From the NCBI GenBank assembly GCA_021813645.1, contig JAKAJW010000128.1:1-10498 (forward strand): a DNA stretch of 10,498 nt, written 5' to 3'. The position numbers and the translations under genes are program-made. Below, in pieces: positions 1 to 7,359 of the stretch; position 1 is the stretch's first letter; each line of letters begins with the position of its first letter. The DNA comes from Pseudomonadota bacterium (GTDB lineage Bacteria; Pseudomonadota; Alphaproteobacteria; Rhodobacterales; Rhodobacteraceae). The notes beneath the pieces are model-generated. The model was not told the origin of the DNA. It did not search any database and saw nothing but the letters and a program-made list of their open reading frames with translations.

Positions 1-15
1 GGCGCGCGCGCAAAC

Positions 16-21
16 AGGAGG
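16..21 (+). promoter_or_regulatory. Shine-Dalgarno of argC
   Basis: AGGAGG lies five bases before the ATG at 27, a full match to the 16S rRNA anti-SD core. It is the strongest ribosome binding site in the window and fixes the argC start. Confidence 0.85.
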
Positions 22-26
22 CGGTC

Positions 27-941
27 ATGGCGCATAGGGTCTTCATCGACGGCGAGGCGGGCACCACGGGCCTGCAGATCCGCGAGCGGCTGGCGCCGCG
101 CGCCGATATCGAGTTGATCCGGATCGACCCCGAGCGCCGCAAGGATCCCGCCGCCCGGGCCGAGGCCTATGCCGCCGCCGAGGTGGCGATCCTCTGCCTG
201 CCCGATGCCGCCGTCCACGAGATCGTGCCGCAGGTCGTCGATCTGCCGGTCCGGCTGATCGACGCCTCCACCGCGCACCGGGTCGCCGATGGCTGGGCCT
301 TCGGCTTCCCCGAGCTGACGAAAGGCCAGCGGGAGCGCATCGCCACCGCGAAAAACGTCTCGAATCCAGGCTGTTGGTCGACCTGCGCCATCGCCATGAT
401 CCGCCCGCTGGTCGAGGCCGGGCTGATCGCGCCGGACGCGCCGCTGACCGTCAACGGGGTCTCCGGCTACACCGGCGGCGGCAAGTCGATGATCGCCGAG
501 TTCGAGACCGGCGCGGTCACCGGCGGCTTTGTCTATGCCCTCGCCCAGGGCCACAAGCACCTGCCCGAAATCGCCAAGCACGGTGGGCTGAGCCGCCCGC
601 CGGTCTTCGCCCCCTCGGTCGGCCAATACGCCCAGGGCATGATCGTGCAGCTGCCGCTGCGGCTCGATCCCGGCGGCTTCGACGCGGTGGAAGAGGCGCT
701 CAGGGCGCATTACGCCGACGAGCGCTTCGTCGCGGTGGTCAGCCCTGACCGCTACGGCGCCCGCATCAATCCGCAGGCGCTGAACGGCACCAACCGGCTG
801 GAGCTTTCGCTGCACGGCAGCCGCGAAACCGGCGCCGCGGTGCTGGTCGCCCTGCTCGACAACCTCGGCAAGGGCGCCTCCGGCGCCGCGGTGCAAAACC
901 TCAACCTGATGCTCGGCCTGGATGAGGGCATCGGCCTCTGA
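27..941 (+). CDS. argC: N-acetyl-gamma-glutamyl-phosphate reductase (type 2 ArgC)
   Basis: This 304-aa cytoplasmic enzyme makes N-acetylglutamate semialdehyde from N-acetylglutamyl phosphate with NADPH, the third step of arginine synthesis. The N-terminal Rossmann fold shows the glycine-rich dinucleotide loop GEAGTTG (residues 9-15). The catalytic cysteine is C116 in the SNPGCWST motif (112-119). Further family blocks are GVSGYTGGGKSM (144-155) and AQGHKHLPEI (173-182), which carries the conserved histidine. The length fits the short type 2 branch of the family (about 310 aa) rather than the longer type 1 branch (about 340-350 aa). The start is fixed by a perfect Shine-Dalgarno five bases upstream. 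No terminator follows the stop, so some read-through into the next gene is possible. The reaction is unrelated to the sulfur genes downstream; argC probably belongs to a unit entering from the left. Confidence 0.96.
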   Translation: MAHRVFIDGEAGTTGLQIRERLAPRADIELIRIDPERRKDPAARAEAYAAAEVAILCLPDAAVHEIVPQVVDLPVRLIDASTAHRVADGWAFGFPELTKGQRERIATAKNVSNPGCWSTCAIAMIRPLVEAGLIAPDAPLTVNGVSGYTGGGKSMIAEFETGAVTGGFVYALAQGHKHLPEIAKHGGLSRPPVFAPSVGQYAQGMIVQLPLRLDPGGFDAVEEALRAHYADERFVAVVSPDRYGARINPQALNGTNRLELSLHGSRETGAAVLVALLDNLGKGASGAAVQNLNLMLGLDEGIGL

Positions 942-1014
942 CGTCGCGCAACCCTCTGGATTCATGAAATAACATGGGGGCCACGTTGCGCCAGAACCTG
1001 CCGGGCTGCTAGGG
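942..1014. promoter_or_regulatory. argC-tauE spacer, candidate control region of the sulfur operon
   Basis: This 73-base spacer is the only real gap before the five-gene sulfur operon, so a promoter for that operon most likely lies here or upstream of argC. It holds an AT-rich island at 961-976, unusual in this GC-rich window. The island includes the 8-base palindrome TTCATGAA (961-968) and a -10-like TAACAT (970-975). No convincing -35 box was found at the right distance. A 7-base inverted repeat flanks the island. AGGG at 1011-1014 abuts the tauE ATG directly, which is too close for a normal Shine-Dalgarno. The control function is inference. Confidence 0.35.
946..991. repeat. Inverted repeat GCGCAAC / GTTGCGC
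   Basis: The arm GCGCAAC at 946-952 and its exact reverse complement GTTGCGC at 985-991 are separated by 32 bases and flank the AT-rich island of the spacer. A 7-base perfect inverted repeat in a stretch this short is mildly unexpected by chance (by a rough estimate, about 0.1 expected). It could be a split operator for a dimeric or tetrameric regulator, or the base of an mRNA hairpin. No T-run follows, so it is not a terminator. Confidence 0.35.
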
Positions 1015-1749
1015 ATGGAACTCTCGGCGACGCAGATCGGCCTGCTCGCGCTCGCCTTCCTCGGCGCCTCCTTCGTCCGCGGCTATTCCGGCTTCGGCTT
1101 CTCGGCGCTGCTGATCGCCTCGGCCGGGCTGATCGCCGATCCCCGGCCGTTCATCGCCGTCTCGATCCTGTGCGAAATGTCGATGACGCTCGTCCAGGCC
1201 CGCGGCCTGCGGCCGCTGATCGACTGGCGCCGGGTGGGGCTGATGCTCGCCGGCGCCGCCCTGGCACTGCCGTTCTCCGTCGCCCTTCTGTCCCATCTCG
1301 GGCTCGACCGCGCCCGTGTGGCGATCTCCGGCGTGATTCTTCTGTTCGGCCTGATCCTGCTGTCCGGCTGGACCCTGCATCGGCCGATCGGGCCGGCCGG
1401 CCAGGCCGGCGTCGGCTTCGTCTCCGGCCTGTGCAACGGGGCCGCGGTCGGCGGCCTGCCGGTCGCGAGCTTCCTCGCCGCCCAGCCGATCGCCGCGCCG
1501 GTCTTCCGCGCCACCATCGTCGCCTATCTCACGCTGCTCGATCTGATCAGCCTGCCCTGGTTTGCCGGCGCCGGCCTCCTCGACCGCCAAACCTTTGCCA
1601 TCTGGGCGCTTTCGCTTCCCATCATCGCTTTCGGCATCTGGGCCGGCAGCCGGCATTTCCTGGCCGCCTCGCCGCAGGGGTTCCGGCGGATGGCCATTGG
1701 GCTTCTCATCGTGCTATCGCTCATGGGCCTGCTCCGCTCTCTGGCCTGA
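1015..1749 (+). CDS. TauE/SafE-family membrane exporter, probable sulfite exporter
   Basis: This 244-aa inner-membrane protein is almost wholly hydrophobic, with about eight predicted membrane segments (roughly 5-21, 26-42, 45-61, 74-94, 101-120, 131-155, 165-187 and 193-240, the last covering two helices). It has the duplicated TauE/SafE layout. The first half carries RGYSGFGFSALL (22-33) and the second half the related G134-FVSGLCNGAAVGG pattern (134-147), as expected for an inverted or tandem repeat transporter. Family members export sulfite, sulfoacetate or other small anions. Its place three bases ahead of ackA and just before the sulfite dehydrogenase genes makes sulfite the best guess for the substrate. 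The ATG start gives a normal N-terminus for the family, but the only purine-rich sequence (AGGG) touches the start codon, so initiation may be weak. The substrate is inferred from context; the family assignment is firm. Confidence 0.85.
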   Translation: MELSATQIGLLALAFLGASFVRGYSGFGFSALLIASAGLIADPRPFIAVSILCEMSMTLVQARGLRPLIDWRRVGLMLAGAALALPFSVALLSHLGLDRARVAISGVILLFGLILLSGWTLHRPIGPAGQAGVGFVSGLCNGAAVGGLPVASFLAAQPIAAPVFRATIVAYLTLLDLISLPWFAGAGLLDRQTFAIWALSLPIIAFGIWAGSRHFLAASPQGFRRMAIGLLIVLSLMGLLRSLA

Positions 1750-1752
1750 ACG

Positions 1753-2931
1753 ATGCGCAAGATCCTCGTCATCAACGCCGGCTCCTCCTCGATCAAGGCG
1801 GTACTCTTCTCGGAGGATCTCGCCGCGCTGCTGTCGGCAGCGGTGCTGGAAATTGGCGGCGAAGCCAGGCTTCATATCGGCGCGACCGAACAGCCGCTGG
1901 TCGCCCCAGATCATCTCGCCGCGCTCGCCGCCCTGCTCGACGCTTTCGCCGCCCACGGCCACCCGATCGACAGCCTGCACGCGGCGGCCCACCGTATCGT
2001 CCACGGCGGCCGCCGGCTCTTGAGTCCCTGCCGCATCACCCCCAAAGTCGTCGCAGAGATCGAGGCCTGCATCCCGCTGGCGCCGCTGCACAATCCGCAC
2101 AACCTTTCCGCCATCCGGGCGATTGCCGAACTGGCCCCCAAGCTTCCGCAATTCGCCAGCTTCGACACGGCTTTCCATGCCACCAACCCAGAAGAGGCGC
2201 TGCGCTATGCCCTGCCCGCGGCAGAGGACGCCAAGGGCATCCGTCGCTACGGGTTCCACGGCATTTCCTACGCGGGCCTGACGGCCCGCCTGCCCAGCCT
2301 CAGCGCTGCGCCGCTACCGTCTCGGTTGCTGGCGCTGCACCTCGGCAACGGCGCGTCGCTCTGTGCCATTCGTGACGGAAGATCGGTCGCCACGACGATG
2401 GGCTATTCGCCGCTCGACGGCCTGACCATGGGCACCCGGGCGGGCGAAATCGATGGCATGGCCGTTCTGCGGCTCGCCGAGGAATACGGCATCGCCGGCG
2501 CCGCGGATCTGCTGAACCGTCAGAGCGGCCTGAAGGCCCTTGGGGGCGCCTCGAACATGCATGTGCTCGCAGAGATGGACGACCCCGCCGCGCGATTCGC
2601 CATTCGCCACTTTTGCTATTGGGCCGTGCGCCATTCCGGTGCGATGATTGCAGCCATGGGCGGGCTCGATGCGATCGCCTTTACGGGCGGCATCGGGGAA
2701 AACGACGCCCATGTAAGGGCAGAGATTGTAAGTGGTCTGAACTGGCTTGACGCAGAGATCGACCCCGCCGCCAACGCCGCCGGAGAAACCCGGCTCGGCA
2801 CACGAAAAAGTCTGGTCGCAATATGGAAAGTTTTGGCATATGAGGAACAAACCATAGCGCGGGATGCTCTCGCGCAGTACGATGTTCTACCTGTCGCCGC
2901 GAACAGCGACCAATCAACGAGACTTAGATGA
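1753..2931 (+). CDS. ackA: Acetate kinase
   Basis: This 392-aa cytoplasmic enzyme interconverts acetyl phosphate plus ADP with acetate plus ATP. Signature 1 is at the N-terminus, VINAGSSSIK (6-15). Other active-site blocks are HRIVHGG (80-86, with the substrate-binding arginine R81), FDTAFH (137-142, with D138), the histidines in RRYGFHGISY (H169) and ALHLGNGASL (H196), TMGTRAGEID (225-234, with R229), the nucleotide loop FTGGIGEN (310-317) and EEQTIARD (364-371). All expected catalytic residues are present, so it should be active. No Shine-Dalgarno is visible and it starts three bases after the tauE stop, suggesting translational coupling. The last codons overlap soeA (ATGA). GC content falls near the 3' end (about 50% over 2801-2930 by hand count). 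With no pta alongside, it may consume acetyl phosphate from sulfoacetaldehyde acetyltransferase encoded elsewhere. Propionate kinase activity is a possible alternative. Confidence 0.93.
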   Translation: MRKILVINAGSSSIKAVLFSEDLAALLSAAVLEIGGEARLHIGATEQPLVAPDHLAALAALLDAFAAHGHPIDSLHAAAHRIVHGGRRLLSPCRITPKVVAEIEACIPLAPLHNPHNLSAIRAIAELAPKLPQFASFDTAFHATNPEEALRYALPAAEDAKGIRRYGFHGISYAGLTARLPSLSAAPLPSRLLALHLGNGASLCAIRDGRSVATTMGYSPLDGLTMGTRAGEIDGMAVLRLAEEYGIAGAADLLNRQSGLKALGGASNMHVLAEMDDPAARFAIRHFCYWAVRHSGAMIAAMGGLDAIAFTGGIGENDAHVRAEIVSGLNWLDAEIDPAANAAGETRLGTRKSLVAIWKVLAYEEQTIARDALAQYDVLPVAANSDQSTRLR

Positions 2932-5729
2932 CTTACCGTCAGCCTGTGCTCGATACTTCTCCGCACGTGTCGGATGAGGTTCGCAAGACCACCTGTTACA
3001 TGTGTGCCTGCCGTTGCGGCATCAATGTCCATATGAAGAATGGCAAGGTGGCCTATATCGAGGGCAACCGCGACCATCCCGTGAACAAGGGGGTGCTCTG
3101 CGCCAAAGGCTCTTCGGGCATCATGCAGGTCACCGCGCCGTCTCGGCTCCGGGCGCCGTTGAAGCGGGTCGGGCCGCGCGGTTCGGGCGAGTTCCAGGAG
3201 ATCTCCTGGGAAGAGGCCTTTCAAATCGCCGTCAGCTGGCTGAAGCCGATCCGCGAGACCAATCCTGAGCGGCTCGCCTTCTTCACCGGCCGCGACCAGT
3301 CGCAAAGCTTCACCAGCTGGTGGGCGCAGGCCTACGGCACGCCGAACTACGCCGCGCATGGCGGCTTCTGCTCGGTGAACATGGCGGCGGGCGGCATCTA
3401 CACCATGGGCGGGGCGTTCTGGGAATTCGGCCAGCCCGACTGGGACTATACCAAGCTCTTCATCCTGTTCGGCGTGGCGGAAGACCACGACTCCAACCCG
3501 ATCAAGATGGGCATTGGCAAGATCAAGACCCGTGGCGCCAAAGTGATCGGCATCAACCCGATCCGCTCTGGCTACAACGCGGTGGCGGACGACTGGTACG
3601 GCGTCACCCCCGGTGCGGACGGGCTACTGATCCTGTCTATCGTCCACGAACTCTTGAAGGCCGGCAAGGTCGACCTCGACTATCTTGCGCTCTGGACCAA
3701 TTCTGCCTGCCTGGTGAATTCGGAAGAGGGGCCGGAAAAGGGCCTGCTGCTGCGCGATGCGGATGGCAAGCTTCTGGTCATCGACCGCGCCACCGGCAAG
3801 CCGGCCGCCTTCGATCAGAAAGGTGTGCGCCCCGATCTGGGCGCCACTTGGCAGGGCCACAAGACGGTGTTCCAGCATTTGGCGGAGAAGTATCTCGCGC
3901 CGGAATACGCGCCGGAAAAGGTGGCCGACCGCGTCGGTATCTCCGCCGCCCGGATCAAGGGCCTGGCCGCCGAGATCGCCCGCGTCGCTTTCGACGAGGC
4001 CTTTGAACTCAAGCAGCCCTGGACCGATTTCCGCGGCGAGCGGCATGAGACGATGCCCGGCCGGCCGGTCAGCTTCCACGCCATGCGCGGCATTTCGGCC
4101 CATTCGAACGGGTTCCAGACCGACCGTGCGCTGCATCTTCTGCAAATCCTGATCGGCTCGGTCGAGGTGCCCGGCGGCTTCCGCTTCAAGCCGCCCTATC
4201 CGAAGCCGTTCGACGCCCATCCGCTGCCGCATTGCAAGGTCACCCCTGGTGCGCCGCTCGACGGGCCGCATCTGGGCTATCCGCGCGGCCCCGAGCATCT
4301 GGCGTTGAAGGAAGACGGCAGCCCGGCCCGGATCGACAAGGCCTTCTCCTGGGAGAACCCGCTCAGCGCCCATGGCCTGATGCACATGGTCATCTCGAAC
4401 GCTCACGCCGGCGATCCCTACAAGATCGACACGCTGCTTCTCTACATGGCGAACATGGCGTGGAACTCGACGATGAACACGCGCCAGGTCATCGAGATGC
4501 TGACCGACAAGGGCGCGGACGGCGAATATGTCATCCCGCGGATCATCTATTCCGATGCCTATTCCAGCGAGATGGTCGCCTATGCCGACCTGGTGCTGCC
4601 CGACACCACCTATCTGGAACGGCACGACTGCATCAGCCTGCTGGACCGCCCCATCTGCGAGGCCGACGCCGCCGCAGACGCCATTCGCTGGCCGGTGATC
4701 GAGCCGGATCGCGAAGTGCGCGGCTTCCAGTCGGTCATGCTGGAACTGGGCGCCCGGCTCGGTCTGCCGGGGATGGTCAAAGAGGACGGCAGCGCCAAAT
4801 ACAAGGACTATGCCGACTACATCGTGAACCATGAACGGCGGCCCGGCGTCGGCCCGCTCGCGGGTTTCCGCGGCAATGGCGATTCCGAAGGCCGCGGGCC
4901 GGTGAACCCTGATCAGCTGAAGCGCTATATCGAGAATGGCGGCTTCTACATGGCCCATGTCCCGCACGAGGCGCTCTACTACAAACCCTGGAACGCCGGC
5001 TATCAGGACTGGGCGGTGTCGATGGGCTTCTATGACAAGCCGACCCCCTATCTGTTCAGTGTCTATTCCGAACCGATGCGTCGCTTCCAACTCGCCGCCG
5101 AGGGCCATGGCACGCGCCAGCCGCCGGACCATCTGCGCGCAAGATTGAAGATGGCGATGGATCCGCTGCCGAGCTGGTATGCGCCGTTCGGCGACGAAGA
5201 CAGCAAAGACTATCCGATCCATGCGCTGACCCAGCGACCGATGGCGATGTACCATTCCTGGGGCACGCAGAATGCCTGGCTCCGCCAGATCCACGGCCGC
5301 AATCCGCTCTACCTGCCGCCGAAGATCTGGAAGGACTACGGCTTCAAGGACGGCGACTGGGCCAAGGTGACCTCGCCGCACGGCGCGATCACCGTTCCCG
5401 TGGCGCTGATGTCCGGCCTCAACGACAACACGATCTGGACTTGGAACGCGATCGGCAAGCGCAAGGGCGCTTGGGCTCTGGATCCCGATGCGCCGGAAGC
5501 GACCAAGGGTTTCTTGCTGAACCACCTGATCCATGAGCTGCTGCCGCCGAAAGGCGACGGGCTGCGCTGGTCGAATTCCGACCCGGTCACCGGCCAGGCG
5601 GCTTGGTTCGACTTGCGCGTGAAGATCGAGCGGGTGGATCCGCAGGATCAGACCCTGCCGGACTTCCCAGTGATCAAATCTCCGGTGCCGCCGGCACCCA
5701 AGAACCGCCTGCAAGGGGGCGAGCAATGA
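2928..5729 (+). CDS. soeA: Sulfite dehydrogenase (quinone) molybdopterin subunit SoeA
   Basis: This 933-aa catalytic subunit of the DMSO reductase superfamily (polysulfide reductase-like branch) should oxidise sulfite to sulfate at a molybdenum bis-MGD centre. The N-terminal [4Fe-4S] domain shows C23-x2-C26-x3-C30-x27-C58, followed by K60 as in many oxidoreductases of the superfamily. An extra cysteine, C28, sits inside the motif. C148 in HGGFCSVNMAAGG is at the place expected for the molybdenum ligand. The C-terminal MGD-binding domain begins near residue 762 (YPIHALTQRPMAMYHSWG). There is no twin-arginine signal peptide ahead of the first cysteine motif, unlike periplasmic polysulfide and thiosulfate reductases, so the enzyme should stay in the cytoplasm as reported for SoeABC. 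The start overlaps the ackA stop (ATGA); a weak GAG lies six bases before it. Assignment rests on architecture and neighbours; another cytoplasmic oxidoreductase of this branch is the main alternative. Confidence 0.85.
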   Translation: MTYRQPVLDTSPHVSDEVRKTTCYMCACRCGINVHMKNGKVAYIEGNRDHPVNKGVLCAKGSSGIMQVTAPSRLRAPLKRVGPRGSGEFQEISWEEAFQIAVSWLKPIRETNPERLAFFTGRDQSQSFTSWWAQAYGTPNYAAHGGFCSVNMAAGGIYTMGGAFWEFGQPDWDYTKLFILFGVAEDHDSNPIKMGIGKIKTRGAKVIGINPIRSGYNAVADDWYGVTPGADGLLILSIVHELLKAGKVDLDYLALWTNSACLVNSEEGPEKGLLLRDADGKLLVIDRATGKPAAFDQKGVRPDLGATWQGHKTVFQHLAEKYLAPEYAPEKVADRVGISAARIKGLAAEIARVAFDEAFELKQPWTDFRGERHETMPGRPVSFHAMRGISAHSNGFQTDRALHLLQILIGSVEVPGGFRFKPPYPKPFDAHPLPHCKVTPGAPLDGPHLGYPRGPEHLALKEDGSPARIDKAFSWENPLSAHGLMHMVISNAHAGDPYKIDTLLLYMANMAWNSTMNTRQVIEMLTDKGADGEYVIPRIIYSDAYSSEMVAYADLVLPDTTYLERHDCISLLDRPICEADAAADAIRWPVIEPDREVRGFQSVMLELGARLGLPGMVKEDGSAKYKDYADYIVNHERRPGVGPLAGFRGNGDSEGRGPVNPDQLKRYIENGGFYMAHVPHEALYYKPWNAGYQDWAVSMGFYDKPTPYLFSVYSEPMRRFQLAAEGHGTRQPPDHLRARLKMAMDPLPSWYAPFGDEDSKDYPIHALTQRPMAMYHSWGTQNAWLRQIHGRNPLYLPPKIWKDYGFKDGDWAKVTSPHGAITVPVALMSGLNDNTIWTWNAIGKRKGAWALDPDAPEATKGFLLNHLIHELLPPKGDGLRWSNSDPVTGQAAWFDLRVKIERVDPQDQTLPDFPVIKSPVPPAPKNRLQGGEQ
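5713..5719 (+). promoter_or_regulatory. Shine-Dalgarno of soeB
   Basis: AAGGGGG lies six bases before the ATG at 5726 and inside the end of soeA. It decides the soeB start: the longest open frame begins upstream at 5603, but that would add 41 residues that read as soeA in another frame and do not look like a ferredoxin N-terminus. Confidence 0.7.
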
Positions 5730-6463
5730 CCGAACTGCCACCGAAGGGGAAGAAGAAGCTCGGGCTCGTCATCGACCTCGACATTTGCGTCGGCTGCCAC
5801 GCCTGCGTGACTGCCTGCAAGGGCTGGAACACCGAAAATTATGGCGTTCCGCTTTCGGACATGGACGCCTATGGCGCGGAACCCTCGGGCACCTTCCTGA
5901 ACCGGGTCCACGCCTTCGAGGTGCAGCCGGCGACCGGCCCGGCCCAGACGATCCACTTCCCGAAATCCTGCCTGCACTGCGAAGACGCGCCCTGCGTGAC
6001 TGTCTGCCCGACCGGCGCCAGCTACAAGCGGGCCGAAGACGGCATCGTGCTGGTCAACGAGAGCGCCTGCATCGGCTGTGGCCTTTGTGCCTGGGCCTGC
6101 CCTTACGGCGCGCGCGAACTTGATCAGGCAGCCGGGGTGATGAAGAAATGCACCCTCTGCGTCGACCGCATATACAATGAGAACTTGCCGGAGGTGGATC
6201 GCGTTCCGGCCTGCGTCCGCACCTGCCCGGCCGGCGCGCGCCATTTCGGCGACCTTGGTGACTCCGAAAGCGCCGTGAGCCAGCTGGTGGCCGAGCGCGG
6301 CGGCATGGATTTGATGCCGGAACTCGGCACCAAGCCGGTCAACAAGTACCTTCCGCCACGGCCGAAGGACCGTGCGCCCGCCAAGCCGCTCGACCCGATC
6401 ATTGCCGATATGCAGACTACGGGCCTCGCCGGATGGCTCGATCGCCTGCTGGAGAAGTTCTGA
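5726..6463 (+). CDS. soeB: Sulfite dehydrogenase iron-sulfur subunit SoeB
   Basis: This 245-aa ferredoxin-like electron-transfer subunit carries electrons from the molybdenum subunit to the membrane anchor. Sixteen cysteines form four [4Fe-4S] sites in the order usual for DmsB/PsrB/NrfC proteins: C21, C24, C27, C31; C82, C85, C90, C94; C115, C118, C121, C125; and C142, C145, C163, C167. As usual in these proteins, ligands of the first and last sets, and of the middle two, are likely swapped between clusters in the fold. There is no signal peptide, so like SoeA it should face the cytoplasm. It overlaps soeA by four bases (ATGA, 5726-5729) and soeC by one base, as expected for subunits needed in equal amounts. 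The basic-proline C-terminal tail (about 205-225) followed by a short amphipathic end may contact the anchor; that is inference. Confidence 0.9.
   Translation: MTELPPKGKKKLGLVIDLDICVGCHACVTACKGWNTENYGVPLSDMDAYGAEPSGTFLNRVHAFEVQPATGPAQTIHFPKSCLHCEDAPCVTVCPTGASYKRAEDGIVLVNESACIGCGLCAWACPYGARELDQAAGVMKKCTLCVDRIYNENLPEVDRVPACVRTCPAGARHFGDLGDSESAVSQLVAERGGMDLMPELGTKPVNKYLPPRPKDRAPAKPLDPIIADMQTTGLAGWLDRLLEKF
6451..6454 (+). promoter_or_regulatory. Shine-Dalgarno of soeC
   Basis: GGAG lies eight bases before the ATG at 6463, within the last codons of soeB. It supports the start at 6463 rather than the in-frame upstream ATG at 6433, which would add ten hydrophilic residues before the first membrane segment. 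Confidence 0.6.
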
Positions 6464-7338
6464 TGCATCCCGCGCCGTCCGTAATCATCTTCACCGTCTT
6501 CTCGGGCCTGGGCCTCGGTTTCCTGGCCTATCTTGGGCTCGGCGTCGTGCATCCGACCGGGCTGGACGCCTTTCTGGTTTTCGGCTTGGCTTATGGCTTC
6601 GCGGTGCTCGGCCTGCTGGCCTCGACCTTCCACCTCGGCAATCCGCAGCGGGCCTTTCGCGCCTTCACGCAATGGAAGACCTCCTGGCTCTCGCGCGAGG
6701 CGTGGAGCTCGGTCATCTCGCTGCTGCTGATGGCACCGGTGGCCCTGATCGCCATCTTCTTGGGCGTGCACTCGGCAACCTTCGGCTTTCCAGCCGCTTT
6801 CTTGGCCTTGCTGACGGTCTTCTGCACCTCGATGATCTATGCCCAGTTGAAGACCGTCCCGCGCTGGAACCATTGGACGACCCCCGCCCTGTTCCTGACT
6901 TTCGCCCTGACCGGAGGCGCCATTCTTTCCGGCTGGGCATCGGCGGCCATTGCGCTTTGCGTCGTGCTCGGCGTTCTGCTGATCGCCAGCTACGCGCTCG
7001 GCGACGGCCGGTTCGCAGCGCGCGGCTCCACGATGGAGACGGCGACGGGCCTCGGCCGGATTGGCAAGGTCAGGCTGTTCGAGCCGCCGCACACGGGCAC
7101 CAACTACCTGATGCGGGAAATGATCCATATCGTCGGGCGCAAGCACTCGGTGAAGCTCCGGACGATTTCGGTGATCTTCGCGGCACTGCTACCGGCCCTT
7201 TCCTTGCTTCTGCTGCCGATGAACATCGGGACCATTGCCTTGGCCCTGGCCTTCCATCTGATCGGTGCCTTCGCGGCGCGCTGGCTCTTCTTCGCAGAAG
7301 CCGAGCATGTCGTCGGCCTGTACTACGGCGCCCGCTAA
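6463..7338 (+). CDS. soeC: Sulfite dehydrogenase membrane anchor SoeC (DmsC family)
   Basis: This 291-aa integral membrane protein anchors SoeAB to the inner membrane and should deliver electrons to the quinone pool. It has about eight predicted transmembrane helices (roughly residues 7-28, 35-55, 83-103, 107-127, 140-156, 158-178, 233-252 and 255-272). The conserved DmsC-type segment FHLGNPQRAFRAFTQWKTSW (56-75) follows helix 2. A hydrophilic loop at about 180-230 is probably the contact with SoeB. It belongs to the DMSO reductase anchor (DmsC) family rather than the NrfD type, as described for SoeC. The TGATG junction with soeB and the intrinsic terminator 22 bases downstream make it the last gene of the operon. 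The family is clear; the sulfite role follows from soeA and the neighbouring exporter. Confidence 0.88.
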   Translation: MHPAPSVIIFTVFSGLGLGFLAYLGLGVVHPTGLDAFLVFGLAYGFAVLGLLASTFHLGNPQRAFRAFTQWKTSWLSREAWSSVISLLLMAPVALIAIFLGVHSATFGFPAAFLALLTVFCTSMIYAQLKTVPRWNHWTTPALFLTFALTGGAILSGWASAAIALCVVLGVLLIASYALGDGRFAARGSTMETATGLGRIGKVRLFEPPHTGTNYLMREMIHIVGRKHSVKLRTISVIFAALLPALSLLLLPMNIGTIALALAFHLIGAFAARWLFFAEAEHVVGLYYGAR

Positions 7339-7359
7339 GGCGAGCTCAGTGCGCCAAAT

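Noticed and set aside
1..26. Alternating GC run at the window start as a special element
   Set aside because: Only about ten bases of GCGCGC are visible at the edge; it is most likely ordinary intergenic sequence before the argC ribosome binding site.
1170..2375. Open frame of about 400 codons spanning tauE and ackA in another frame
   Set aside because: The protein is Arg/Pro-rich low-complexity sequence typical of a frame shadow and crosses two well-supported genes.
2928..5729. soeA as formate dehydrogenase or nitrate reductase
   Set aside because: The four-cluster SoeB-type partner, the DmsC-type anchor, the lack of a Tat signal and the neighbouring TauE-type exporter fit sulfite dehydrogenase better. 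No selenocysteine (in-frame TGA) or formate-specific neighbours are present.
3624..5741. Long antisense open frame of about 705 codons opposite soeA
   Set aside because: It mirrors soeA in a GC-rich sequence where stop codons are rare on the opposite strand. Its translation is rich in Arg, His, Gly and Val with no recognisable domain, while soeA itself has clear motifs throughout.
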